Of a DNA stretch of 42,626 nucleotides, positions 9,419 to 18,400 are shown piece after piece. Where the stretch lies: assembly GCA_017937685.1 (NCBI GenBank), contig JAGBDD010000150.1, forward strand, positions 1 to 42,626, given 5' to 3'. Below the pieces are notes generated by a model. That model made no database searches, was not told the origin of the DNA, and saw nothing but the letters and a program-made list of their open reading frames with translations. The position numbers and the translations under genes are program-made. How positions within the stretch are numbered: the first letter of the stretch is position 1; each line of letters opens with the position of its first letter. Source of the DNA: Thermoguttaceae bacterium (lineage in GTDB: Bacteria > Planctomycetota > Planctomycetia > Pirellulales > Thermoguttaceae).

Positions 9419-9574
9419 CGTTAATTCCTTTTAATTCAAGACTTCGACGGCGTCGTTCCCGACGCGTCGCTAAAAAAACAATATTGAAAAGTCGGCGGCG
9501 TTTTCGATGCGACGTCGCTTAACGTTTGCGCGCAAACGCTCCGAAAAAACGCCGACGCCGGTCGACGTCCGCGC

Positions 9575-10603
9575 TTAAAACGTCTCCTCGCTCGTTTCGT
9601 CGAACGGCGGAAACGCCGCAAAATACTCGATCCGGATTTTTTCAACGTTCGCAACTTCTTGCGTTTCCGACGGTTGCGCGTTTCGCCGTTTCGCTTCGAG
9701 TCGAACGCCGAACGGTTGAACGCTCGACGGCTCGACGGCGATTTCCGGCCCGGCGACTTGTTCGAAATCGAACGACGGAACGCCTTCGAACGGCGGACAA
9801 AACGCGATAAAAACCGGCGCGACCGCGGCGTCTCCCTCGAACTCGACCGCAACCGAGCCGAAAATTTGCGTTCCGCCGCCCTCCGTTCGAACGCGGCGCT
9901 GCGTCGCGAGCGTTTCGCCGTCGGGCTCTTCCGCAAGTTCCGCTTTTTCGCCGTCGAACGCGCCAAGCGGCGTTTCGTTCGCCGTTTCGCCGTCGCCATC
10001 TTCGCCGCCGCAACGCGCCGTTTTTTCGAACGTTACCGCGTCTTCGTTCGACGTTTCTTCATCGGACGACGCCGCGTCGTTTTCCAGCGCGAGCCGCCAA
10101 TCTCTCGCGACGGTCGCGCCCCAACGTCGAGCGAAAAACGCCGCCCCGACGTCGACGCAAAGAACGTAAACCGCCGACGCGAAAGCGGTTGCGAACGTTG
10201 AATCGAAGCCGCTCGCCTTCGCCGTCGACGCGACGACGACCGCCGCCGTCGCCCAAAGCGGAAGCGACGCCGAACGAAGTCGCGCTCGCAACTCCGATTT
10301 CGGGAGTCGGCAAGGACTTTCGCGCCAAACGCAAACGGTTTCGCGCAAGACGTAAACGGTTATCGTCGCGAATGTTAAGCCGACAAGCGTCGACGCGGTT
10401 AACGTCGCCCAATCGCCGCGTTCTTCCGGCGGAAAAAGCGCGAAACGGACGACCGCCGACGCGAAAACGCCCCAAAGCGCGACCGTCGCCAACGCGTCGA
10501 ACGCCGTCAAAACTCTTTCGCTCCAAGGCTTTGCGTCTTTTCTCTCGCCTTCGCGGAATCCGTTTGCGACGCCGCGCCGCGTTTCGTTTCGGGTTGCGTT
10601 CAT
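9575..10603 (-). CDS. Unknown membrane protein with a conserved-looking C-terminal soluble domain
   Basis: I do not recognise this 342-residue protein by function. Four hydrophobic segments lie in the N-terminal half, near ALATVALWGVFASAVVRF, TLVGLTFATITVYVL, LPLWATAAVVVAST and AVYVLCVDVGAAFF. An acidic linker of about 70 residues follows. The last 100 residues look folded, with IFGSVAVEFEGD, VFIAFCPPFEGVPSF and KIRIEYFAAFPPF; a similar FCPPF-containing segment seems familiar from planctomycete hypotheticals (recollection, not checked). The start at 10603 is chosen because GAAGG lies about 10 bases upstream; an in-frame start 24 codons earlier is possible. A perfect consensus promoter precedes it, so it should be well expressed. 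Confidence 0.7.
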   Translation of the reverse strand: MNATRNETRRGVANGFREGERKDAKPWSERVLTAFDALATVALWGVFASAVVRFALFPPEERGDWATLTASTLVGLTFATITVYVLRETVCVWRESPCRLPKSELRARLRSASLPLWATAAVVVASTAKASGFDSTFATAFASAVYVLCVDVGAAFFARRWGATVARDWRLALENDAASSDEETSNEDAVTFEKTARCGGEDGDGETANETPLGAFDGEKAELAEEPDGETLATQRRVRTEGGGTQIFGSVAVEFEGDAAVAPVFIAFCPPFEGVPSFDFEQVAGPEIAVEPSSVQPFGVRLEAKRRNAQPSETQEVANVEKIRIEYFAAFPPFDETSEETF

Positions 10604-10754
10604 CGATCTTTCGCCTTCTCTTCCTTGCCGCGCGACGCTTCTGCCTTTCGAACCCCTCGTCGAAACAGCGAACAAAAACAGCCCTGCTTAACCAGAAGCC
10701 CTATTTTAACATTTTAAACGCAAAATAAAACGCTTCTTCCTCGGTATAAACGTT

Positions 10755-10783
10755 ATTATACGTAAGACCGCGCCGCTTGTCAA
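10755..10783 (-). promoter_or_regulatory. Perfect consensus sigma-70 promoter
   Basis: On the minus strand TTGACA (10783-10778), exactly 17 bp, TATAAT (10760-10755). It points at the unknown membrane protein gene starting at 10603, with a leader of about 145 bases. Confidence 0.8.
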
Positions 10784-10860
10784 GGAGGGCAAAATAGAAA
10801 AACTCGGCGCTTTTCCAAAGGGCAAAACGCGTCCGTTCCGCCCTCGCGGCTCGTCGACGT

Positions 10861-10898
10861 AAAAAACGGCGGTCGACGCTTGTTTACGTCGACCGCCG
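10861..10898 (-). terminator. Intrinsic terminator after rseP
   Basis: A perfect 12-bp stem, CGGCGGTCGACG (10867-10878) with CGTCGACCGCCG (10887-10898). On the minus strand the stem is followed at once by six T residues (complement of 10861-10866). It lies just beyond the rseP stop codon. Confidence 0.88.
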
Positions 10899-10972
10899 CT
10901 CGTTTTTCGCCGCCGCCGTCTTTCTAAAACGCGACGCTAAAATCGGTTAAATCGCAATTTACGCGCTCGTCG

Positions 10973-13318
10973 TTAGAAGCAGTATCGCACGACGTCGAGG
11001 TAAATCACCCAGAACATCAGCGCCAAAATCAGCGCCAAGCCCATATAACTCAAGATCACTTGGACGTTTTCGTTCGGTTTGCGCCGCGTTATCGCCTCGT
11101 ACAGAAGGAAGACGATATGTCCGCCGTCCAGCACCGGAATCGGCAGAAAGTTAACGACGGCAAGGTTTGCGCTGATCATACAGAGGAACAAAAGGAATAC
11201 GCCGTTTTGCTCGCCCGCCGCCGCGTAAGCGGTTCCGACGATCATTCCCGGGCCGCCGAGCGCCTTCGCGGAGACGGTCGAGCCCAAGTTTTTGAGCGTC
11301 GTAAAGATCATCGTCGCGCATTCCCAAGTTTTGGCGACGCCGAAACTTAACGCTTCGCCCAGCGAGTCGGCGCGATGGAAAATCGCGTCGCCGCCGAAAT
11401 AAAGGCCGCGTTCGACGACGAAAACGTCTTCGGCGCGACGGAGCGTCGTTTCGATTTTCGCCTCGACGCCGTCCTTCGCTTCAACCGTTACGACGACGGG
11501 CGTTCCGTTCGGCAGAAGCGGCGCGACGGACGAAAACCAAGTCAACGCGATTTCGGAACGCTCCGCGTCGGTTTCGCCGACGATTTCGGTCGTTTTCGTT
11601 TGCGCGCCCGACCCGGCTTCGGCGCCGGTCAACGCTTTGAAGAGTTCTCGCGCTTCCTTCGACGCGTCGGCGCCCGGGTCGGGAACGGTCGCTTCGATTT
11701 TAACGATTTCGCCGCCGATTGGGTTCGCGTCGGTTTTAACGGTTCCGTCGATACCGGAGACGACCGGCCAAACCTCGAACGCGACGCCGAGTCGACCGCA
11801 AGCCATCGCGCCGCGGCTCGACGCAAAACCGTCGTAAGGCGCGGCGTTCGGCAAGGTCGCCGTTAACTCGACGCGTTCGCCGTCCCGCAAAACCGTCAGC
11901 GCGACCGTTTGCGTTCCGGTCGGCGCGGTCGCGGTCAATTTTTCCGCGTCGCCCGAATTTTCCGAATTTTCCGCTTTCGTCGCCGCCGCTTTCGCCGCCA
12001 ACTCGGGGCGCGTTTCCTTCGAACCGCTCGCGAAAAGGCGATACGGCAGGAGGCGCGGGTCGAGAATCGGCTCGGCGTCGATTTCAAGCAGGACGTCGCC
12101 GCGTTGCGTTACGGCGCCGGTTTCGTCGACTTCGCGCTTGCGGAGCCCCGCTTTTTCGGCGGCGGAACCGGGGCGAATCTCGACGATTTCGCCCATCGTC
12201 AAGCGAACGCCAATCTCCGGCGCGCCGGTCGGCGAAACCGTTGCCGCGATCTTTTCCTTCGTTTCGTCGACGACGCGTTCGCCCGCGTTTCCGGCGACGG
12301 TCGGCGCGAAGACGTATTCGATCGGGCGGTCGATAAAGAGCCGCGCCAAGCGGTATTGGTCGGCCGGCGTTTCGACCGGGACGCCGTTCATCGAAACGAG
12401 CCGCTCGCCGCCGGTCAACGCGCCGAATCGCTCCTTAATTTGCGCCGCTTCTTGCGGATCGAGCGACGTTTGGTAAGGAACGCCGCCGGGAATCGTCGCC
12501 AAATTAAGCGAAATCGACGGCCCGACGCCGATCGTCGGGTTCATATCGCCTTTATTGAAACGCGGTTGAATCGCCAACGTCGTCGGCGCGTCGGCGCCCG
12601 GGCGCAACACGTCGAAATTCGTTTCTTTCCCGTCCATCGTCGCGACAATAATCGACGAAAAAACCGGATTTTTGTTCTCGTTAATCCCGACGATTTCGTC
12701 CCCGGCTTGCATTCCGCTCTTCCAAGCGGGCGACCCCGGCGCGACGTAACCGATTCGCGCCGACGATTCCGGCGTCCCGATCAAAATCGCGGCGGTCGCG
12801 CAAACGATCGCGAAAACGACGTTCATAAAAACGCCCGCCGAGATGATCGCCATCCGTTGGAAAACGTTCTTCGCCAAATAACTGTCCGGCGCGAACGCTT
12901 GCTTTTCGAGCGCCGCGATTTCTTCGTCTTTCGCCGCTTTTTCCTCGGCGGAAAGCTCGCCGTCTTTCTCGGAACGCTCGAGCTTGGCGCGCTCGATCTC
13001 CGCTTGAATCCCGCCCGGGTTATCCTCTTGACCGAGCATCTTCACATATCCGCCGAGCGGAAGCCAGCCGAGCCCGTACTCGGTGTCGCCCCATTTGAAG
13101 CTGAAAAACTTGAAGCCGTAAGCGTCGAACCAAATGTAAAATTTATCGCAGCGGACGCCGCACATCCGCGCGACGATAAAGTGCCCCCACTCGTGTACGA
13201 TAATCAACATATTGACGCCCAACAGGACGATCAGGACGCGCCAAGCGACCGCCAACGCGTTCGCCAACGCCGAAGCGTCTTCCGCGACGCCGAGCAACGC
13301 CGCTATCGAGAAATCCAT
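10973..13318 (-). CDS. rseP: Site-2 protease (RseP/RIP family zinc metalloprotease), enlarged periplasmic part
   Basis: The membrane zinc protease motifs are present: VHEWGHFIVA with His42, Glu43 and His46 in the first helix, and the late motif PIPVLDGGH (LDG at about 730-732) near the C-terminus. The family cuts membrane-bound anti-sigma factors or signal-peptide remnants within the bilayer. Between the motifs lie at least three PDZ-like segments (around GYVAPGSPAWKSGM, ALTGGERLVSMNGVP and EIRPGSAAEKAGL) plus charged and Ala/Glu-rich stretches, bringing it to 781 residues against roughly 450 for E. coli RseP. ATG 13318 follows AAAGGAGA with an 8-base gap. It overlaps the end of dxr by 16 bases, so the two are probably translationally coupled; this pairing is common in bacteria. 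Confidence 0.93.
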   Translation of the reverse strand: MDFSIAALLGVAEDASALANALAVAWRVLIVLLGVNMLIIVHEWGHFIVARMCGVRCDKFYIWFDAYGFKFFSFKWGDTEYGLGWLPLGGYVKMLGQEDNPGGIQAEIERAKLERSEKDGELSAEEKAAKDEEIAALEKQAFAPDSYLAKNVFQRMAIISAGVFMNVVFAIVCATAAILIGTPESSARIGYVAPGSPAWKSGMQAGDEIVGINENKNPVFSSIIVATMDGKETNFDVLRPGADAPTTLAIQPRFNKGDMNPTIGVGPSISLNLATIPGGVPYQTSLDPQEAAQIKERFGALTGGERLVSMNGVPVETPADQYRLARLFIDRPIEYVFAPTVAGNAGERVVDETKEKIAATVSPTGAPEIGVRLTMGEIVEIRPGSAAEKAGLRKREVDETGAVTQRGDVLLEIDAEPILDPRLLPYRLFASGSKETRPELAAKAAATKAENSENSGDAEKLTATAPTGTQTVALTVLRDGERVELTATLPNAAPYDGFASSRGAMACGRLGVAFEVWPVVSGIDGTVKTDANPIGGEIVKIEATVPDPGADASKEARELFKALTGAEAGSGAQTKTTEIVGETDAERSEIALTWFSSVAPLLPNGTPVVVTVEAKDGVEAKIETTLRRAEDVFVVERGLYFGGDAIFHRADSLGEALSFGVAKTWECATMIFTTLKNLGSTVSAKALGGPGMIVGTAYAAAGEQNGVFLLFLCMISANLAVVNFLPIPVLDGGHIVFLLYEAITRRKPNENVQVILSYMGLALILALMFWVIYLDVVRYCF

Positions 13319-14523
13319 ATTTCGGTCTCCTTTCGCGCCCAAGCGTCGAGTTCGACGATTCGCTCGAGCGTCGGTTTTTCTTCAAACGTATGTTGTTCAA
13401 GGATTTGACGGCAAACGACGGGAATCTTGTCGAACGTCGTTCGTCCGTTGAGAAAAGCGTCGACGGCGATTTCGTTCGCCGCGTTCAAAACGACGCCGGC
13501 GGTTCCTCCCTTCTTCGCGACCTCGAACCCGAGCGAGAGCGCCGGGAAGCGTTCGAGGTCGGGCGGGAAAAACTCGAGCGTCGCGCTTTGCGTCCAGTCG
13601 AATTTGCGGGTCGGGCCGGGCCGCCGCTCCGTTTCGTAAAGGGCGAGCTGGATCGGGAGCCGCATATCGGGCGGGCTCAACTGCGCCAACACCGCGCCGT
13701 CGACGAACTCGACCATCGAGTGAACGATCGACTGCGGGTGAACGACGACCGAGATTTTGTCGGCGTCGAGCCCGAAAAGCCAGCGCGCCTCGACGATTTC
13801 GAGCGCTTTGTTCATCGTCGACGCGGAGTCGACGGTGATTTTCGCCCCCATTTGCCAAGTCGGGTGCTTGAGCGCGTCGGCGACGGTCGCCGTTTTGAGG
13901 CGTTCCAAGCTCCAATCGCGGAACGGGCCGCCGCTAGCCGTCAAAATCAGCCGCTCGACGTCGGAACCGTCGACGAACGTCGAGTTCGAGTCGAGCCGCC
14001 GCGACAGCAAACATTGAAAAATCGCGCTGTGTTCGCTGTCGACCGGGTAAATTTTGCCGCCGTTCGTTCGGAGCAAGTCGGTCATCAGCGAGCCGCCGGC
14101 GACGAGCGCCTCTTTGTTCGCAAGCGCGAGCGTTTGCCCCGCTTCGAGCGCGCTCCAAGCGACGCGCAACCCGGCGACGCCGACGATCGCCAATAAAACG
14201 ACGTCGATTTCCGGACGCCGAACGACTTCGGCCAACGCGTCCGGGCCAAAAAGCGTTTCGATTCCCGACGGCAATTCGGCCAACGGGGCGCGGTCGGCGT
14301 TCGGGTTCGCGACGACGACCGCGTCGGGCCGGAATTTTTTCGCCAACTCGACCAACTTAACGACGTCGTTGTTAACGGAAAGAACGCTCGCTCGGAGCCG
14401 CCCGCCGGACGCCGCGATCACGTCGAGCGCGCTCGTTCCGATGCTCCCGCTCGCGCCGATCACCGCGACGTTGCGCGGCGTCGAAACGCTTTCGGAGGGA
14501 GCGTTCGCGTTAAATTCGCTCAT
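13303..14523 (-). CDS. dxr: 1-deoxy-D-xylulose 5-phosphate reductoisomerase
   Basis: The 406-residue protein is complete and typical. The NADPH-binding start is NVAVIGASGSIG; NKEALVAGG, PVDSEHSAIFQ and LTASGGPFRD follow; and the metal and substrate region contains HPTWQMGAKITVDSASTMNK and HPQSIVHSMVEF. The enzyme makes 2-C-methyl-D-erythritol 4-phosphate, the first committed step of the non-mevalonate isoprenoid pathway, in the cytoplasm. There is no Shine-Dalgarno sequence before ATG 14523, and the likely -10 box ends only ten bases upstream of the start codon, which suggests a leaderless mRNA. No alternative ATG lies near the start. It overlaps rseP downstream. Confidence 0.96.
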   Translation of the reverse strand: MSEFNANAPSESVSTPRNVAVIGASGSIGTSALDVIAASGGRLRASVLSVNNDVVKLVELAKKFRPDAVVVANPNADRAPLAELPSGIETLFGPDALAEVVRRPEIDVVLLAIVGVAGLRVAWSALEAGQTLALANKEALVAGGSLMTDLLRTNGGKIYPVDSEHSAIFQCLLSRRLDSNSTFVDGSDVERLILTASGGPFRDWSLERLKTATVADALKHPTWQMGAKITVDSASTMNKALEIVEARWLFGLDADKISVVVHPQSIVHSMVEFVDGAVLAQLSPPDMRLPIQLALYETERRPGPTRKFDWTQSATLEFFPPDLERFPALSLGFEVAKKGGTAGVVLNAANEIAVDAFLNGRTTFDKIPVVCRQILEQHTFEEKPTLERIVELDAWARKETEIWISR

Positions 14524-14532
14524 TTTGTCAAT

Positions 14533-14561
14533 ATATTAATATAACGGGTAAAATTTTTCAA
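14533..14561 (-). promoter_or_regulatory. Promoter of dxr, placing transcription start next to the ATG
   Basis: On the minus strand TTGAAA (14561-14556), a 17-bp spacer and TAATAT (14538-14533). The expected start near 14526 leaves only about 2-5 bases before the dxr ATG at 14523. A second -10-like TATAAT lies further upstream near 14665 but has no good -35 box. Confidence 0.55.
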
Positions 14562-14913
14562 TAATAACGCGTCGACTCCGCCGCCGTTCGAAAACGGAAA
14601 CTCGTCGCGCCGACAGGAACGCCCCCAAACGACGCGGCGTTAAAAACGGAGTTTCCGTTCTATTATACGGCGCCGACGCGTTTTTTAGAAGACGCGTCGA
14701 ACAAAAAAAAGCGAAATTTCGCAAAAGATTCGGAAAATCGTCGCCTCCGCTCCGCTCGCCGGTCGGCGTTTCGCGCCTAAATTTTCAAACATTTTTCAAT
14801 ATTTTCAAAAACCGCCGTTTTAACGCCCTTTCGGAGCCCCGTCGACCGACCGCGACGCCGTTTTCGTTTATCGAACGTTTAAAAATAAATCAAAGACGCC
14901 GATTTCAACGGAT
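14562..14913. other. Gene-free stretch between avtA and dxr
   Basis: No credible coding region. It contains an 8-bp perfect inverted repeat, CGACGCGT (14674-14681) with ACGCGTCG (14692-14699), and a short AACGGA/TCCGTT hairpin near 14645-14660. The inverted repeat lacks a T-run on either strand in a position to terminate, so it may be an upstream regulatory element of dxr. Confidence 0.4.
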
Positions 14914-16329
14914 TTAACGCGCGTTGCGAGCGTCGACGGCGACCGTTTCCGCGAGCGTTTCGGCGATAATTCGGAACCCGCGCTCGACGACGCTTTCCGC
15001 CGCCGAAAAACTAATCCGCAACATTTGCCGCCGATGCGCTTCAAAAATCGGGTCGCGCTCCGCTTTTCCGCCGTCGCCGGTCGCGCCGCCGTCGAGCCCG
15101 TAAAAGAACTCGTCGCCGGGAATCGCGAGGACGCCGCGCTCTTTCAGGTTGCGGTAAAGCGTTTTCGAACCTGACTTTTACTCCGGCGTCCAAAGCCAAA
15201 GGAAGAACGCGCCTTCGCTCGCGTGCAACCGCCCGTCGACGCCGACTCGGCGCAACTCGTCCTCAAGAAGCGCGACCGCCGCCGCTCGCCGACGCCGGTA
15301 ATAGGGCCGAACGATTTCCCGCGAAGCCCGCAAAATTTCGCCGGTTTCGTCAAAAAAGGGTTTCGCGATCCGCTGTCCGAGCGCGCCGTTGGCCAACCCG
15401 ACGATCGCGGTGATCGCCGCCAACCGCTCGACGATCTCCTCCGGCGCGACGACGAACCCGGTTCGCAACCCCGGCAAGCCGATTTTCGACAAACTGAACG
15501 TCAAAATCGTTCGCCGCCCCCAAAAAACGGAGTCGAGTTCTCGTTCGTCCTCGACGATTCCCGGGAACGGGCCGCCGTATGCGGAGTCGACGATCAACCA
15601 AGCGCCGATTCGCTCCGCCAACGCGTCCAACCGCTCCAACTCGTTCCGCCGCAAGACGTTGCCGCTCGGGTTCGTCGGACGGCTGACGAGAATCGCCGCG
15701 ACGTCGTTTTCGGCGGTCGCCCGTTCGACCGCGTCAAAGTCGACGACGTATTTGAAAATTTGCGGATTATCCGGATTAGGAAAGGTTATTTTCGCCGGAC
15801 AAGCGACAAACAAATCGGGCTCGACGCCCATATCGGCGTATCCGACGTACTCGGGCGACGCCGGAATCAAAATTTTGCGCCGCCGACCGTCGCGCGTTCG
15901 CCCGGCCAAGAGGTTCAAGAGGCAAAAGGCGCCGAGCTGCGCGCCGCTAACGACCGCGACGTTTTTCGCCGTTATCGGGAGCCCGAACCGCTCCGCGAAA
16001 AGTCGAGCGAACGCGTCGAGAAACGCCGGATCGCCCTGCGGCGCGTCGTAACAAACGAGCGCTTTGTCGAACGACGCGGCGTCGGCGAGAAAATCGGCGG
16101 CGCTCTTTCTCCAAAGCGCCTGCATTTCCGGAATCGCCGCCGGGTTCCCGCCCCCGAGCGCGAGCAAGTCGGGACGGAGCGCGACCGCTTCGCCAATGTC
16201 GTTCATCAGGTCGAGAATCCCGCTTTGCCCGGAGAGTTTTTCGCCGAAAATCGACAAATCGAGCCCCGCTTTCGCTTCCGCGCCGCCCATTTTTCCCGTC
16301 AAATCCGCAACGTCCGTTAAATTCGTCAA
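14914..16329 (-). pseudogene. avtA: AvtA-like valine-pyruvate aminotransferase interrupted by one in-frame TAA
   Basis: The first 383 codons read as a PLP aminotransferase of the AvtA type: FGEKLSGQSGILDLMNDIG, LALGGGNPAAIPEMQALW, CYDAPQGDP, ILVSRPTNPSGNVL and the PLP-lysine motif SLSKIGLPGLRTGF. Translation stops at TAA (15180-15178) right after FFLWLWTPE. The same frame then continues for 87 codons to TAA at 14916-14914 with the missing family C-terminus: TLYRNLKERGVLAIPGDEFF and RQMLRISFSAAESV. Against E. coli AvtA as remembered, the break aligns with no gap and the TAA sits where a Leu codon would be, one base from TTA. So this is a fresh nonsense mutation, a sequencing error or readthrough, not a frameshift. 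The start is TTG 16329 with GAGGAG 10 bases upstream; ATG 16290 is the alternative. An intact product would make valine or alanine from keto acids. Confidence 0.85.
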
Positions 16330-16660
16330 AACTCGCGCTCTCCTCTCGTCGCGCTTTCTCTTTTAATCGCTCGTTTAAAACCGTTAATCCGATAAAATCG
16401 TTAAGTCCGTCAAAACTTCTTGCAACGACGACTCCCGCAAGCGCGCCCGGAGCCGTCCGCTCGACGTCAACCGCTAAAATCAGCCCAACCGTTTAAACCG
16501 TTAAAATTTTTCCAAACGTCGCCCAACGTCCGCCAAGGCGATCGCTTCCGTCCGCCGAGCGGCTATGTTGGCGGCAAGAAAACCGGTCGCTTTAACGTTA
16601 AATCGTTCGCCGTCGGGCGCTAAAATCGACGCGACCGCTAAAAACCGCCATAAAACCGCT
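16330..16660. other. Gene-free stretch between avtA and the HELGH metalloprotease gene
   Basis: About 330 bases with no coding region I can support. It is rich in short AAAACCG/CGTTAA-type words and has no strong hairpin with a T-run. It must contain the avtA promoter, but no convincing -35/-10 pair is visible. Confidence 0.4.
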
Positions 16661-18400
16661 TCACTTTTCAATCCAGCGCGACCGAATCAACCGATTCGCG
16701 CTTTCCGGCGTCCAAGTCGCGGCGCTTTCGTCGTCGAAAACGCTTTCGACGGCGTTCGGCGAGTTCGCGTCGGGCGGTTCGACGACGGTAAAAATCCGGT
16801 TGAATCGGTCGAACCCGCGACTCATAAAGTCGGTCGGCGCCGTCGAATGATCGAGTCCGAACGCGTGTCCGAGTTCGTGCAGCCCCGCCCCGAGCGTCGA
16901 CGCGGTTAACGCCCAACGCGTCCGGCGAAAACCGGAGTCGGCGGCGAAATCTTCCGGAATCGGTCGGGCGTCCGCGAATGCGTCGGCGACGTCGACCAAC
17001 GAATCGGGCCAAGAAAACAACGTCGACGCGTCGAGCGCCGCGACCGAGCCGCCCCCGAGCGCGACTCGCGCCCAAGTCGAGCCGGGTTTTCCCCGTTCCG
17101 CAATTTCCCCAACCGCGTCGTTTTTCCCAGTCGCGCCTTTTTTCCCCGTCGCGTCGTTTCGTTTAGACGTCCTATCTTGCCCGACCGTTTCGTTTTGCCC
17201 GACCGTCGAATGTTCGGTCGCCGCTTCCTCGTCGTCTGACGCCGTCGTTTCGCCGATCGCGCCGATCGTTGAAATCGTTAAAAACGCTTTTATCCGTTCT
17301 TCTTCCGCCTTTTTCGCCGGCGCGACCGCTCTATTTTGCGCTGTTTCACTATTTTGCGCCCCCCGATCGACCGCGACGCCCGTTTCCGCCGCCTCCGTTT
17401 CGCCCAATTTCCGAGCGAACGCGACCGAAACGAAGTAACGCGCGAGTTCGTTCGCCAAATTCGACGCTTCGATCTCCCGATAAATCGCCCGGAACCGCTC
17501 CGTTTCGGAAAGCGCCGCGTACTCGGTCGCCGTTTTTTCGCCGCGCAAGACCCAAACGACCGGATCGCCCGCCTCGTCGAGTTCGAGCGAAAAAGTTCGG
17601 CGCCCGTATCCGGCGTCGTTCAGCCGCTCGGCGGTCGCCGTCTGCCAAAGGAGCGCGGCGGTTCCGATTTTCGCTCGAAAATTATTCGACGTTTTTTCGG
17701 CGTTTTGCGCGCTTTTCGCCGCCGATTCGCCCGACGCGACCGTCTCAACCGTTTTATTCAGCGCAACCGCTCCGTCTCGCGCAGCTCGCCCAATTTCCGC
17801 CGCGCCCGCCGCGTCGGAATCGCCCGTTAAAACCGCTTCATTTCTCTCAACGTTCTTATTTTCCGTCGTTTGCGTTTGGGAAATCGTCCCAAAATCGGGC
17901 GTCGCGAACGTTTCGTCGCCGCTTGAGTCGACAAAGTAAATCAGCCGAACGAAGCGCGGATTGTCGTCGGGCCGCCGCGTCAAAAGAAAGTCGATTCGCG
18001 ACTCGCCGACCGCCAACGTCAACCGGTTTTCGCCGGGAACCAGCTCGACGAGAACCTTGAAACGCCCCGCGACGACCGGCGCCCGCGTTACCCGAGTCGC
18101 CCGCGACGACGACAAATTCTCGACGACGACCGTCCCCCGCTCGACGCCCGGCGCGGTTCCCCGCAAGAGCGCGACCGAATACGAAATCGCTTCGCCGCTC
18201 GTAAAGTTCTCGATTCGAATCGGTTCCGTCGGCGACGTCGAGTCGACGCGTTCCTCCGAAACGCCGCCGTCAAGAAAACGCGGCGCCGCGTCGACGCGAA
18301 CGTCGTCGAGTTCGTCCCCGACGACGTTCGCCACCGACGCGACGAGCGCCAAAACCGCGACGCAAACGCTTGCGCCGCTTAACGTTGCGCGCCGATTCAT
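16661..18400 (-). CDS. Secreted HELGH zinc metalloprotease, resembling the Metallopep (PF12044) family
   Basis: The 579-residue protein has a signal peptide (residues 1-28, ending ANVVGDE). Near the C-terminus is HELGHAFGLDHSTAPTDFMS, a metzincin-type HExxHxxGxxH zinc site (His508, His512, His518) with a following Met and then GFDRFNRIF. This combination, and the upstream segment GRFKVLVELVPGENRLTL, resemble the Metallopep proteins of bacteria and fungi (YIL108W type); that assignment is from memory. Two low-complexity insertions, at about residues 250-300 and 400-470 (the second full of short GQ/GK repeats), split the domain. ATG 18400 overlaps the cstA stop as ATGA, so translation is coupled. 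GAGG precedes the start. It probably degrades protein outside the cytoplasm; substrate unknown. Confidence 0.8.
   Translation of the reverse strand: MNRRATLSGASVCVAVLALVASVANVVGDELDDVRVDAAPRFLDGGVSEERVDSTSPTEPIRIENFTSGEAISYSVALLRGTAPGVERGTVVVENLSSSRATRVTRAPVVAGRFKVLVELVPGENRLTLAVGESRIDFLLTRRPDDNPRFVRLIYFVDSSGDETFATPDFGTISQTQTTENKNVERNEAVLTGDSDAAGAAEIGRAARDGAVALNKTVETVASGESAAKSAQNAEKTSNNFRAKIGTAALLWQTATAERLNDAGYGRRTFSLELDEAGDPVVWVLRGEKTATEYAALSETERFRAIYREIEASNLANELARYFVSVAFARKLGETEAAETGVAVDRGAQNSETAQNRAVAPAKKAEEERIKAFLTISTIGAIGETTASDDEEAATEHSTVGQNETVGQDRTSKRNDATGKKGATGKNDAVGEIAERGKPGSTWARVALGGGSVAALDASTLFSWPDSLVDVADAFADARPIPEDFAADSGFRRTRWALTASTLGAGLHELGHAFGLDHSTAPTDFMSRGFDRFNRIFTVVEPPDANSPNAVESVFDDESAATWTPESANRLIRSRWIEK

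Noticed and set aside
11909..13408. Open plus-strand frame of 499 codons
   Set aside because: Antisense to rseP, whose HEWGH and LDG motifs fix the real strand.
14536..14724. 62-codon minus-strand ORF before dxr
   Set aside because: TTG start without Shine-Dalgarno, no motif, and it overlaps the dxr promoter region.
14914..16329. Frameshift or stop-codon reassignment as explanation for the avtA break
   Set aside because: The two halves are in the same frame with gap-free alignment to the family, so no frameshift. TAA ends many other genes in the window (for example the SSS symporter and phosphoesterase genes), so TAA is not reassigned.
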